Assembly (NCBI GenBank): GCA_030144725.1
Contig: JASKMD010000014.1
Span: 5,073,370-5,137,369 of the forward strand
Reading direction: 5' to 3'
Length of the DNA: 64,000 nucleotides
Source: Haematococcus lacustris
Lineage: Eukaryota > Chlorophyta > Chlorophyceae > Chlamydomonadales > Haematococcaceae
Shown: piece after piece, positions 1-11,800 of the stretch
Position numbering within the stretch: position 1 is the stretch's first letter
Layout of the letters: each line of letters opens with the position of its first letter
The notes under the pieces: generated by a model
Database searches by the model: none
The model's input: the letters and a program-made list of their open reading frames with translations, nothing else
Told to the model about the DNA's origin: nothing
Position numbers and translations under genes: made by a program

Positions 1-331
1 CCTATAGGCAGCTAGAGCCCCCTTCAGGTGATCATACTACTGCACACACACACACACCCTGCAAGCGCAGCTGCTCCTCCTTCCCCACTCACACCACGCC
101 TCATCCTGCTAAGCCACCCACTCCCTGTAGCAGGCCTGCCTGCCTGCCTGCACCGCTGACCTGGCTCGGGACATGGTCTCAGTGCAGGGACAGCTGCTCC
201 TTGTGCCCCTCCTAAGCCGCAGACCACCAGCTTCCGCTGCGGCCCTGCTGATCCTTCTACTCCTGCTGATCAGCCCCCCGCAGACCTGTGGACTCTATTG
301 CCATTTCTGAAAACAACGTGTCTGGGTTATC
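1..331. other. No gene recognised
   Basis: This stretch lies downstream of the lipase stop codon. It contains a short CA run (about 43-57) and CTGC-rich sequence. No splice-supported exon or familiar protein was seen on either strand. Confidence 0.5.
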
Positions 332-3178
332 TCAGCACTCCATGGAGTCTTTGTACATCTCCAGGCCCAGATAGCTCAGGTGGTCCGCCACACTGTGCAG
401 CACAACAGGCCATGGTGCGAGTGACTCAGCCGCCCAGCTAGCCACACTCCCATGACCATGCATGGCACAGCCTAGCAGGAACCCACATACACACCACACA
501 ACACCACACGGCGCACCAGTCACCCATAGCAGCAGACGCCTTCAGAGCCTGCAGAGTTTGGCTGCTAGAGTTGAGGCACTTTAACAGCTGGGCTACCTAC
601 GAACCAGCTGGCAGGCAGGTTGCCAATGATGTGTCATGGCTGGGTATGGTGTCAGGCAGTGTGAGGTGCAAGGTGCTGTGCAGTGCTGTGCAAAACAGCC
701 TGCAGGTCCCTGACCCACCTGGTGCACAGCCCCAGCATGCAGGCTGAGTTGTGGCAGCTGGGGTCTTCTCCGCTGTCATCACACAGCAGCACCTTTTGCT
801 CTATCATGCCGCCGCTGGTGGTCATGTCCACAGTCCAGGCCTGCAGCACCCAGACACATGCAGGCTGGACACTGCAGCCAATAGTCTCAGAAAGCACCCG
901 CCTAGCCTGAGCCCACCGCATTGCACTACTTTGGCAAATTCACGGCTGAGACAGTCAGTGTGCATGGGAGGCGGTGGCTGGAGGCTGGTGCTGGGGTGCC
1001 CATGTCTTATTGCCTTATTGCAGTGACTCATATTGCTGTGAAGTATGATATGAGTGTAGTCCTGTATGTCCCCTTGGTCCTCAATCTCAAACTCAAACTC
1101 AGTCCTCTGACATATCACCTCAGGCACCTGCCCAGCACCAGCCCTGCACCAGCCCTGCACCAGGCCAGCACCAGCCCTGCACCAGCCCTATACCTGCCCT
1201 GCACCTGCTTTGGCCTACAATCACCTCTCGGGCAACGTGGTGGAAGCCTATGAGCTGTGGTGGCAGCGAGGGCACCACGTCCCGGTTGTGTGTGAAGCGC
1301 CAGCTCTCCACCACATGCGTGTTGAACAGCAGCTGCCAGTCCAGGTTGCCCACACGAGGCGAACCAAAGGTCCACGACCGCACCTGCAACAGCGGCGGCC
1401 AGACAGAGGAGGTGGAGGTGGCACACTAGGGAGTGTGGACAGAGGGCATCAGTGTTTGGCAGCAAGCAGGCGAGCCACATGGGCAAGGACAGAGAGCACA
1501 TGGAGAAGTGAACAGGTGAGGGGCACCAATAGAGGAGGGTGTTCTACACTGCCTCGCAATAAGTTTAGTCCAGGGCTCACTGCTGCCTTATCCAACTCTA
1601 TGTATACAACCCAAATGGTTCCACTAACTCCTAGATGCTGCATGGGAGGACTGGAAGGTATGGGTACGAGTTCAATGGCATGGAGGCTGCAAAGGAGCGG
1701 AGGTGCAGATGGAACAGTGGGTGAAGATGGAGCGGAGTTGCAGAGGTGCCAATAGCTGCGTAGGTGGCTCTACAACACTCAACCCCATCCGCCTCATCCA
1801 CCGGTCACTGCTGGCAGGTTATGCTTCTTCAGAGAAGAAGCAAGCCAAGCCGCCTCACCTCTGTGAAGTTCAGCTTAAACTTCAGGTCCATGGCGCACAG
1901 GCTAGCCAGCGCGGCGCCCATGCTGTGCCCTGTGACGAACAGCCGGGGTGTGGGGTGCTGCTCCAGCAGCTCCATGGCTGCGGCTGTCAAGTTGGCTTGG
2001 AGTGCGCTGGCTGTCCACAAGTTTGCAAAGCCTGGAGCAGGAGCAGCAGCAGCAGCAGCAGCGGCGGCAGCGCTCAACAAAACAATGAAGACGTTAGCAG
2101 CAGCAGTGTCAGGGCCTCTACAGAACACCTGCCATGAGCCACAAGCTACAAGCTATGTGTCAAAGTGCTTGTTGAAGGCCATGTCCCTCATGACCCCTCA
2201 GACCAGCAGGCCATGCCGCTCACAGCCCTACAGCCAGCCCGGCTTGGCCCTTTACCTGCATGCACCATGGCTTTAGGCGCTTCAGGGATGGGGTACATCT
2301 TGTTGAGGCGCCAGGCCTTCAGGTTGTTGATCCAGTTGCCCCAGCTGCTGGAGTCAGTCCCCCTGAAAGCCACCACGATGGCATCCTGGGAGGGCAGGTA
2401 GCCTATGTAGGCAAGCAGGTCCCACTGGACGTCAAACACAACCTGCACAGTACAGAGCAGAGCAGCGATGCAGGGTTGCCTGCTGGCAAGCTGCACTGGG
2501 CTGGCTGGACTGGGGTGACAGGACAGGATGAGGCCTGCAAGTGGGGCAGCTAGCCCACAGGGACAGCCTGTAAGGTACAGCACTTGTGGGGAATAGGTCA
2601 GCTGCAACTCCTGCAACTGTGCCCTGTACTGAGGCTGTGCTTGCTGGAACCCATGAAAGGGGACACCATGCACGTCACTTTGCTCCAGCATTGCTGAGCA
2701 CCCAGGACGGTGGTGTAGATTGGGCACCTTGTAGGGCAAGAAATCTGGCACCCTCCTGCATCGGGTACATGTCCATGCCTGGATAACAGCTGCATCGCTG
2801 CAATATGACACTGACGTTAACCGGCCCATTAGCTTGGCCTGCAGGGCATGTCAGGGCATAAGTGGGTGATGATGACATGGGATGACAAGAGGCACACCTT
2901 CTGGGCCCATTCCAACTCACTTGGTCCAGGTCGAAGAGCTGCCAGTCCGCGTCAGCACTCTGCTTGAGGCGTGGTAGGATGCGCGAGGCAGCCTCATTAA
3001 ACACGGTCGGTCCCTGGCTGTCCAGTTCTGGCCTATGATTGGGTCCTGTATGGTACAACCCAAGCCGCGAGCTGTCCCGACTGATGTTCTGACTGGTAAT
3101 TGCATGCCGCGCATCCAATCGAGCACACCAAACAAAGCTGTGAGTAAGCACGAACGAGATGACCAGCAATAACGACAT
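332..3178 (-). CDS. Secreted class 3 (fungal-type) triacylglycerol lipase
   Basis: Hydrolyses acylglycerol esters, probably in the secretory pathway or outside the cell. Seven exons join in phase: 2921-3178, 2728-2838, 2256-2442, 1859-2031, 1225-1383, 719-840, 332-392, giving 356 residues, a normal length for the family. The N-terminus (MSLLLVISFVLTHSFVWC) is a signal peptide. Family landmarks follow in order: YCS..W.C..C, AFRGTDSS, the nucleophile elbow GHSMGAALA, TFGSPRVGN, the acidic region RDVVPSLPP with the catalytic Asp, GEDPSCHNSACMLGLCT, and VADHLSYLG with the catalytic His. The Ser-Asp-His triad is therefore complete. Skipping the open stretch 866-1118 keeps phase (ARE to AWTV), so it was treated as intron; an alternative exon there cannot be excluded. 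The intron before 1859-2031 has a GCT/CAG run. Confidence 0.88.
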
Positions 3179-3888
3179 GGCCGTGCGTCACGAGCAGGCG
3201 CTGTCCCCGTTCATCGCAGTTACGGTTTTACTAAGGCACCGTGTATCCCGTTTGCCACAAAAGACACTCGTTCAGATGGATGTTTATTTGGACGTTTTTG
3301 TTTGCCGACTAATCATTTTGGAGCAGCATATCGTGGCACCCTGTGGTAGGTGTAGGTCTCAGTGCCCATAGCAATCTAGAAATAAAGGTCGCCCCCTCAC
3401 CCATCCCACACCCAAGTAGGTCCAAACCCATCCCATTTGTTGCTATTGCTGCAACAATGCAACATCCAATCCACATGGTCCACAACAGGCATGAAGCCTG
3501 GGCCGTTAATGGACAGCCTCAGTCACAGTGCTGCGTCGGCAAGCATGGTAACGAAGGCCAACATTAATTCACAGACTAACGTATAGTGCCCCCTATCATG
3601 CACGCGCTGACGCCCCACAGCCCCGTCGCGATCCGGCCGCATCGGACGGTATGTGATAGGTGCCAGAGAGGCAGCCCCCCATCACTTGGGTCAAGTCGTG
3701 CGTGCAAGGCAGCGGCACAGCAGCAAGAAACTGTCAGCAAGGGTTTGTCCCTTTTGGAATGGACCAATAAGCTGCTGCCCCAGTCCACGGTTGTGTCAGG
3801 CAAGTGTGTTTGTAAGTTTGCAAAGCACCCTTAACCTGGCAGATCAACACTGCATGCACCCCATGCCTTCAAACCGGTGTGCACGCAG
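3179..3888. other. Intergenic, nothing recognised
   Basis: This is the presumed promoter side of the lipase gene. It is somewhat richer in AT around 3230-3480. No exon with convincing splice sites or a known motif was seen. Confidence 0.4.
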
Positions 3889-3990
3889 TGGTGAAGCAGG
3901 GCTGGCGCCTGGCCTGGCAAATTATGGTGCGGGAGCTTGCTCCCCAAAGCAAAGACGGCGCCTACAAGCGCCCCAGCTACAAATTCACAG
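3889..3990 (+). pseudogene. Orphan exon of a glutathione S-transferase-like protein
   Basis: An exon-sized block has an AG just before it (ending 3888) and a GT donor just after it (3991). It reads KQGWRLAWQIMVREL, then ELAPQSKDGAYKRPSYKF. This resembles the N-terminal ELAPQ..DG.Y.RP.Y segment of some algal GST/thioredoxin-fold proteins, a recollection and not a search result. No neighbouring exons were found, and Fanzor-like sequence begins about 230 bp downstream, so it is probably a stranded or captured fragment. Confidence 0.35.
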
Positions 3991-4218
3991 GTACCAGCAC
4001 CTCCCTCATCGGCCCGCAAAGGCAGCATCAGGTCCCCTCACTAGGGATCTTTGATGATTGTTATAGTAATCATAGCAATAGTAAAAATAAGTGATGGTGA
4101 CATCTCAGCCCCCTTGTCCCTCACTAGGGCCTCCATCATAGCCGGAACTAGCAGCCACTAGCAGCCACTAACTAGCCCCGGCTAAAATAGTGTTATTGGG
4201 CTGTGTGGAGTGTTGAGC

Positions 4219-4324
4219 CTACCACCTACAATATTGCCTGACCCGAGGGCTATGATGTAGAGTTGGCATGACAAAACATGCACTAATTGAAAGCTGATGA
4301 CAGCTCAAAGTGGGGGGGCACACA
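4219..4324 (-). other. Conserved 3' tail of Fanzor-like copy D (candidate guide-RNA region)
   Basis: This noncoding block follows the stop codon of copy D. It is shared with the tails of copies E (14124-14220) and F (59872-59978): TGTGTGCCCCCC, then GTCATCAGCTT, GCATGTTTTGTCATGCCAAC, GTCAGGCAAT and a GGTAG end. TnpB-type elements place the guide RNA over the ORF 3' end and tail, so this is a candidate for that RNA or for the element end. The RNA assignment is inference. Confidence 0.5.
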
Positions 4325-4929
4325 CTACTGTGCCTCAGCAGGCTGCTGCTGCTGCTCCTGGGCCTTGGGTGGCTTGTCTCGCAGCCGCTTGTACCCCAGG
4401 CCAGGGTACTCCTTGCCCTTGGCTGGCAGTGCTCCCTGCTCTGGCCAGAAGCACAGCTCCAGAGGGCGCCACTTGCTCTCCCCAATGCGCTGCATGTTCA
4501 GCGCTGCATTGCAGTCCCTGTCCAGCCACCTGCCTGGCTGTGGTGCTGGCTTGGCTTTGGCAGCCTTGCCCTGGGCCTTGCCCTTGGTGGGCTCAGCTGC
4601 CCCTGGCTCAGCCTTGGTGCGCTTGCTGCGCTTAGCTGGCTGGGGTGTGCTGGGCCCTGGCTCTGAGGCTGCTGCCTGTGTGGCTGCCTGGCTGCTGCGG
4701 GGGGCCTGTGGGGGCCTGCGGGGGGCCACTACCGGGCACCACACCAGGCCCCGCACTGGCTGGCCACGCTCCTGGCTCCAGGCCGGGCGCACCAGGCGCT
4801 CTTCCACCTGCCCTGCTGGGGGCCTCCAGCCTGCAGGCCTGGTGGCACTGAGTGTGTTCAGCTCCACCTCACAGGGCTGCTGGCCATTCACTGCTGAGCT
4901 GACCCGGCTGGTGCGGTGCTCATGCAGGC
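4325..4929 (-). pseudogene. TnpB/Fanzor-like RNA-guided nuclease, C-terminal exon (copy D)
   Basis: The exon opens after an acceptor at 4930-4931 and runs to a TAG at 4325-4327. It begins HEHRTSRVSSA, matching the RuvC-II Glu plus TS region of TnpB/Fanzor. It then has VRGLVWCP, a Lys/Pro/Ala-rich linker (AKRSKRTKAE) and WLDRDCNAALNM, the RuvC-III D-R-D-x-N-A-A-x-N signature. The tail is rich in Gln. The first half of the zinc finger (C..C after TS) is replaced by SSA. No upstream exons with RuvC-I were found, so the gene is 5'-truncated, although this exon is itself open. Copies E and F are relatives. Confidence 0.62.
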
Positions 4930-5302
4930 CTATGAAAAATACACGGTTGTGTGAAAATACACAAGTGCAAGGAAAAGGGAACAGGGCCAAGCCAATCCAG
5001 TCAACCCCAGCTGTCAGCCACCTAGCCACTATAGCCATCATGCACTGACAGGCATCCGAGAATGCAGTCTGTCTAATGCCAGGCTGAGAAGGTGACATCT
5101 CAGGCCAGGCTAAGAATGAGTCAGTGAGCTTGCGACAAGTGTTGCAACGCGTTTCCCTCAGGCCGCATCGGCACACCGGAGTTCCCAGCTGAGAGTGGCC
5201 GTTATCACGTGTACCTCGGCAACGCCTGCCCCTGGTGAGGCCCCTGACGGTGTCATGGTCTCTGGCAGCAAGGGCCCTGCATGCACCGCCACACCAGCCT
5301 CT
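4930..5302. other. No gene recognised; runs into the assembly gap
   Basis: No exon was supported here. Upstream Fanzor exons would be expected on this side of copy D, but none could be recognised before the run of N. Confidence 0.4.
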
Positions 5303-5802
5303 NNNNNNNNNNNNNNNNNNNNNNNNNNNNNNNNNNNNNNNNNNNNNNNNNNNNNNNNNNNNNNNNNNNNNNNNNNNNNNNNNNNNNNNNNNNNNNNNNN
5401 NNNNNNNNNNNNNNNNNNNNNNNNNNNNNNNNNNNNNNNNNNNNNNNNNNNNNNNNNNNNNNNNNNNNNNNNNNNNNNNNNNNNNNNNNNNNNNNNNNNN
5501 NNNNNNNNNNNNNNNNNNNNNNNNNNNNNNNNNNNNNNNNNNNNNNNNNNNNNNNNNNNNNNNNNNNNNNNNNNNNNNNNNNNNNNNNNNNNNNNNNNNN
5601 NNNNNNNNNNNNNNNNNNNNNNNNNNNNNNNNNNNNNNNNNNNNNNNNNNNNNNNNNNNNNNNNNNNNNNNNNNNNNNNNNNNNNNNNNNNNNNNNNNNN
5701 NNNNNNNNNNNNNNNNNNNNNNNNNNNNNNNNNNNNNNNNNNNNNNNNNNNNNNNNNNNNNNNNNNNNNNNNNNNNNNNNNNNNNNNNNNNNNNNNNNNN
5801 NN
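5303..5802. other. Assembly gap of 500 N
   Basis: Exactly 500 undetermined bases, a typical placeholder length for a gap of unknown size. The last exon of the KDEL receptor gene is probably inside it. Confidence 0.98.
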
Positions 5803-5965
5803 TGGACCTTCACCCTGAACCTCACGCTCACAGGCCCCCTGCTGCCTGTGATCAAGTCTTAGCCTTTGCCGCTGCCACTCACCCCAGCCCTGCCCCTACC
5901 CCTGCCCCTGCCCCTGCCCCTGCCCCTGCTCCCCACCCCAGCCCCAGCCCCCGCCTCTGCCTCAC

Positions 5966-8500
5966 CGAGCCACTGCCTGTAGCCGGGCTCAGTCATGTAG
6001 CGGTACACCCAGTTCAGGATGTACAGCGCGCGATACGTCCTGCGCCACACAGCAGGCCGCCAGCAGGGGCAGGGGAGAGGCTGGCAGCAGGGCAGGAAGC
6101 AAGCGGGCACAGACCCGCACAATGGCTGTTGTGGTAAAGGGATGAGAGCTGGGGGCTGGGACTCAGCCTTTAACCAGGCTGACGGCTGGGCTGATCAGGA
6201 TGCGGACAGGAAAGGGGGTGGGAGCTGAACCCTAATGGGCTTACGAGGTGAGCTTGCCAGGCTCGGACTGTAGGCTGTAACTCGGCAGGGGTCAGGCTGC
6301 TGAGTTGGGCAGGGCTGATGGCTGCTGGTGATCCTCCCCTGCTCCCCCTCCACCCCCCTCCCCTCCTCCCCTCCCTCCCCTCACTAATGAAAAGCAAAGA
6401 GTAGTGCTGAGCCCTGCTGTTCCTCCTGCAGCTGCCCCTAGTACATCCCCTGCTCCTTCCGTTGCTCCACGACTGCTCCCACTACCGCTGCGCCCGCTGC
6501 TGCTGCTGCTGCTGCTGCTCCTGCCCTTGCTGCCCCTGTCCCTGCAGGCACCCACCCCAGCAGGAACACATAGTTTCCGGTGAGGTTGTCGATGTTCTGG
6601 GTGCGCTGCAGCAGGATGAGCTGGGGCAGGATGGCCACGGCCTCCAGGTAGATGGAGAAGGTCCACAGCACCTGCAGCAGGCAGTAGAGTGGCGGCAGTG
6701 GAGAAGACTCAGTGTGAGAGAGGACATGGGCTTGTGGGGGTGGGAGGGTACGAAGGTGTGGGGCTGTTCAACAGCCAGAAAGAGGTGAGAGGGAGGTTTG
6801 CAGGGAGGGTTAGGGTTAGGGTAAGGATTAGGGTAACCCGTTTGCAGGGAGCATGGAGGGAGCAGGGAGGGAGATTAGAAGGTGCAGGGGGTCTGACCCT
6901 GTGTGGTGCAGGGGAAGGGAGGAGCACAGGGCAAAGGTGGTGGGTGGCACCCCTGTGGCCTGGTGGCTGAGGCTGAGAGCAGAGGCAGGCTGGAGGGGCC
7001 TTGAGCAAGGACCAAGGGCCATGAGCAAGGAGCAGGGGCATGAGCAAGGAGCAGGGGCATGAGCAGGGTGCAGGGGCCATGAGCAAGGAGCAGGGGCCAT
7101 GAGCAGGGTGCGGGTGAGGGTCCGGGGCTGCCGCCTCACCTCCAGGGGTGTGCGCTCATTGTTGATGAGCAGGGCCAACACTGCGCAGGGCAGGATGAGG
7201 AACTGGTAGCGGAAGGTGTCCTGGTCCTTGTCGTACGTTACCTGTACGCAAGCCGCAGGCAGCAGCTGCCGCCACAGCAGCATGATGCCCACTGCCAGGC
7301 GACGCTGCTGGCAGCTGGCTGGCTGCTGGCGGAAACTGCCTGAAGGGCCTGACTCACAGTCAGCTGGACCACTGGTATTGCCATGGGCGAGTGAGGCCAC
7401 AGTGTCCTCAATGCAGACCCCTGCATGCTGGCCCCTCATAGCTGCCCCACTCCATGCCCTTCACCACTCCACCCTCCACACCCTGGCTTCCACACCCTGC
7501 CCCTGTACCCTGCCCCACAATCCATTCCACGCCTCGCGCTTGGTCTCGCCCTTGACAAGCTGTCTGTCAGGCACACCCTGCTTCTGCCTCAGCTGTGCCG
7601 GGCTGTGTCGGCTGTGTCGGGCCACCCAATGAAGCAGAGGCCCTCTGTCTATGCCCCTCTCCGTGGCTCCACTCGGTGGGTGCCTTCACTCGACTTGTGG
7701 CAGAGGCCCTCTGCCTCTGCTCCACTCGGTGGCCCTGTGTGGCCTGTTGTGTCGCCCCCCGGGTCTTGTCCCTGACCCTGTGCCTCTCCTCAGCACCCCT
7801 TCCCCCTAGCTCTGGTTCTGCCCCTGCTGGAATTACCTTGATGACTTTGTGGTAGCGCATGAGGTATAGGATGGTGCCGGAGGTGCCCAAGAACACCAGC
7901 TTCATGATGGTGTTGTACCTGTGCAAGGCCACCGGCTGTGTGTCAAGCTTCACACTGTCCCTCACGGGTATTGGAGCTGATAGTCAAACGCTGGTCATCA
8001 CCAGGACATGATGTCTGCCAAGTGGGTACCATATCCACTGCTAGCCACGCTACTTGCATGTATGAGATAGAATCATGCTCGTCAAGGCTTGCTGATGAAG
8101 GAGGGCAAGATTAATGCTGGCTTTGGCTGACCCCCCACACCCCTGTCACCCCTGCTCCCCTGTAGATGCTCATCCTTATCCATGCCGATCCTTTGTCCTG
8201 CTGGTTCCCATTCTGGTGTTCCTGTTGCTGTCACTGTTGCGCTCACAATGAGATGAAATTGGTGAAGAGGTCGAGGTACCGGGTCAAAAACACCAGTGCG
8301 TACAACTCTTGCGTCTTACGAGACACGCCTGCGGCCAACGTGCAGCGTCTAGCAACATGAACATGCCGCAATGCTCTGCCACCTGGACAGCAAGAGCGTC
8401 GACGCTCACCTCGACACGACTTCATGCCGTTTATCTTAAGAAGCAGCACCACGATGGACAGCAAGTGTGTCATGTCCCCGGCGAGGCGGAAGACATTCAT
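5966..8500 (-). CDS. ERD2: ER lumen protein-retaining (K/HDEL) receptor, 3' end missing
   Basis: This multi-pass membrane receptor retrieves escaped ER proteins bearing KDEL-like tails from the Golgi. Six exons join in phase: 8410-8500, 8247-8328, 7837-7918, 7140-7241, 6556-6671, 5966-6039. They encode about 182 residues that follow the family closely: [65 protein letters not shown] [30 protein letters not shown] and [17 protein letters not shown]. The start at 8500 was chosen because MNVFRLAGD matches the usual N-terminus; an in-frame ATG at 8515 adds five residues. About 30 C-terminal residues (the last transmembrane helix and cytosolic tail) are not found and probably lie in the N gap. Confidence 0.93.
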
Positions 8501-8829
8501 CGTGAAGATCGTCACGCGATCGTATCAATGCGATGCCACCACAGCCAGCACGCAGGGGCTGCCGTATATGTTGATATGGGATTGGACGCGTAGGCTGCAA
8601 GGCCGTAGATCAAGGTTGTTGTATTCTACGGAATGTCAAAAGGATGGCTTTGTCGCTGTCGCACAGCTGCAGAAGCCCAAGCTACGAAGTTGACGGCCTC
8701 GAGCTGTCGCAGTGCAAGCATCACACTCAATTATTCGATTCAATCCTCTACTCCCCTGTATCTCTGCTCCCACCCACCTTGCCCACACATCATGCCCGAG
8801 GCCAACTTGCATACTCGCTACTCATGATG
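8501..8829. other. Upstream region of the KDEL receptor gene
   Basis: This presumably contains the promoter and 5' UTR of the minus-strand KDEL receptor gene. No other gene was seen before the inverted-arm element begins. Confidence 0.4.
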
Positions 8830-11800
8830 ATTACGCGCCTTCCATTTGAAGCCCCGGATGCTTTCATGGCGTCCACCCAGCCATTCAATTCCAAATCAGC
8901 TGTGACACCCGTGAGAAAATGTTCGAATGGGCCAGCATGGGCCAACCAGGCCACCTCGTGCCGCGATTTTTGCACCCGCTTGCTGCATAGGTCTAGTCAG
9001 GGCTGTCCCTTAATTATTCCTTGCGCCCGCCAAAGTGGACCCCTCGAAGCAAAGCTTGTTTGGGTCATAGCTGGAAGTTTAGGGGTGCTGTGGTGAGCCC
9101 CACGTAGCCCCGTGCTCGAGTTGTGACCTTTTGCCGAACACATGTCGTCGGCCGTCTTGCTGGGTTAGCTGTCAGTAAGAACATTCCGCTTTTGTTCCGA
9201 TGCGTAGCTGCAGAAATGAGCGCGTGAGCTTAACTAACCGTGGCCCCGACCGCGACCATGCAGGGCTGCTGCAAACCCGGCCCCCGGTCCAGCCTGGGCG
9301 AGTTCTGAATTGAAACTACACGGTCAGCTGCACTTTAGCATAAGGTACGCGATGGGTTAGGCTGCACCACAATGCTTTCAGTGAGTGAACAATGGCAGGG
9401 ATTCATATCATGTCACACACTACGAGGTGTCGCATGGCACATGTGTAACTAGTAGGCCTGAAACTTGTGTGGTGTGCTGACAGTGCTCATATCAACTCCC
9501 TGCCGTGATTTCATCTAAAGGTAAAATTGCAGGCAACTACAGCATAATTATAACCGCAGACTGCAATGCCATGGATGATGTCATTGCCCAACAATACATC
9601 CCATGCATCACTTGCTGTGTGTGCTCTGCAGGTGCAGGCCTACGTTCCCAGATCCCCCTTAAAGGCCGGTCCGTGCTGCTTGAGGGCATTGTGGTGAAGT
9701 TAGACCGATGCGTTCTTTGCACGGTGTCGACTGCACCATGCGTGATAGGCAGATGGCAAGCATGGACAGCTTTATGCGTGGCACCTAATGTGGAGGGGAC
9801 AGACGCTGTCTGGGAAGTACGTGATGCTTCTAAACTTAGCGGCCCAGCGCGTGGTGATGCTCTAGGGCCAGCCACCCTTGTGGACAACACACTCCGAGCT
9901 GGGTGTGAGGCAATGCGCCTCCCCCATGTGGCCCACTATAAGTGTGTGCAACGGTTGAAGGTGGAGGCTAGCATTTGCCCACACTCACCGGGCAACAACA
10001 GCAGCAGCAGCAGCAGGGGTGGTGGTGGGGAGGGGGCAGGGTGTGGGGCTGGGGCAGTGGGCACCATCCCCCACTCGCTCTCAGCCACTTGGCCCAGCGC
10101 CGGGCAACAACAGCAGCAGCAACAGCAGGGGTGGTGGTGGGGAGGGGGCAGGAGGGCAGGGTATGGGGCTGGGGCAGTGGGCACCATCCCCCACTCGCTC
10201 TAAGCCACTTGGCCCAGCCCCATCAGCACCGGGCAGCGGTGGTGCCGCACCTGTCCGCCCAGCCCCATCAGCACCAGGCAGCGGTTGTGCTGCACCTGTC
10301 CGCCCACATGAAAGGTACGTGAAGAAGGTACTTACATTCTATGATTTGAATCTTAGCTTATCCAACAAAACAACTGCATCTGCACCTCCTCATCTTTACA
10401 ATCACTACAGCTTTCTGCCATACCATCTGCCATCTTTGCATGCATGCATGCATGTCATGCACACAAGTCGTATGCAACACATGCAAAAATGCTCCCATGT
10501 GTGCATTGCATGTGTTGACAGTGTACCCACCGCTGATGTCAACCTATCCTCGCACCCGGTGCCCCTTCCCCACCCACCCCACCCTCCGACCTCCACCACC
10601 TCCCAAAACCGTCATCACAGTCCTCATGTGACCCGACACCCGCCCCGCCCATCCCAAGCACACGCGTGGACGCACTGCAGCGGGAGGACATCAGGCTCAA
10701 AAAGCAGCTTGTCAGGGCAAAAGCCATGCGGTTACCACCTGTGGCCAGACTCGCCCTAGCCTACGTGCGCAATGAGTACCAAATGAGGCAGATCTTGCGC
10801 TCAGCGGGGCTCATGGCTGAGGGGCGTGGGCAGGAGGGGACCCAGGGCAAGGATCATGAGCCACCAACGCCCCCTATGCGCTGCCAGGTTGTGCACCTTG
10901 AAACACCTCGAAGGGGTGCTGGCCCAAGGGGCAGGGTTGACCATGCACATTACCTGAGAGCCCTCGAGATGCAGGTGGACACCGGGCTGGTGGTCAACGC
11001 AATACCCAAGGCCTTGAAGGGCAGCTTTGCTGTCATGGCACCTGGGCAGCAGCTGGAGGTGTCTATCCCATGCCCCAGAAGTTACGGCAGAGCCTCTAAA
11101 GACATTGCCTTGACAGTCACCGAAGGCCAAGCACGTAAGTAAAGCAGCCATAAAAAACCGCGACAAGACAGAGCAAGATTACACATGATAATGATAGGAT
11201 ACACATGCAGGATGCTAATGTGCATTGTGGTGTGCAGGTGAGGCCAGAGGTACTGGCTACTGCGCCCTTGCATGGGATGGCAAAGCAAGGAGAGGGCAGG
11301 AGCTGCTTGTACTGAAATGTTCTGTGGCCCTCCGGGCCCAGCCTCCAGCCCCCTCCTCCGCCCAGCCAGCTGCTGCAGCCCACCCAACCCACCCTCCAGC
11401 CACCTCCGCCCAGCCGGCTGCTGCAGCCCACCCAACCCACCCTCCAGCCCCCTCATCCTAGATCAATTGAGGCAGTTGTGGGGTGTAGTAGGCCGTGGTC
11501 CTCCAGCAAAGACAGTCTGTGGGCTGCTGGATGCACTTGATGCACATGCACTAGGAGCAATGTTTAATGGTGCTCTGACCTGTAGAAATGACACGACCTC
11601 CATCTGCACGAAGTTGTTGAGATACGCGTGTGTTGTTGGGCAACGACATCATCCATAGCAATGGAGTCTGCAGTTGAAACTATGCTGTAATTGCCTGCAA
11701 TATTACCTTTAGATGAAACTGCGGCAAGGGGTCGCTATGAGCACTGTCATATCACCACACAAGTTTCAGGCCTAAATGTTACACATGTGCCATGTGACAC

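Noticed and set aside
866..1118. Extra lipase exon between the ARE end and AWTV
   Set aside because: The exons on either side join in phase and match the family without it, and no in-phase donor was found at its end.
6808..6835. Short TTAGGG-like runs here and near 16676 and 60988
   Set aside because: Two to three units only. Too short to be telomeric or to count as an interstitial array.
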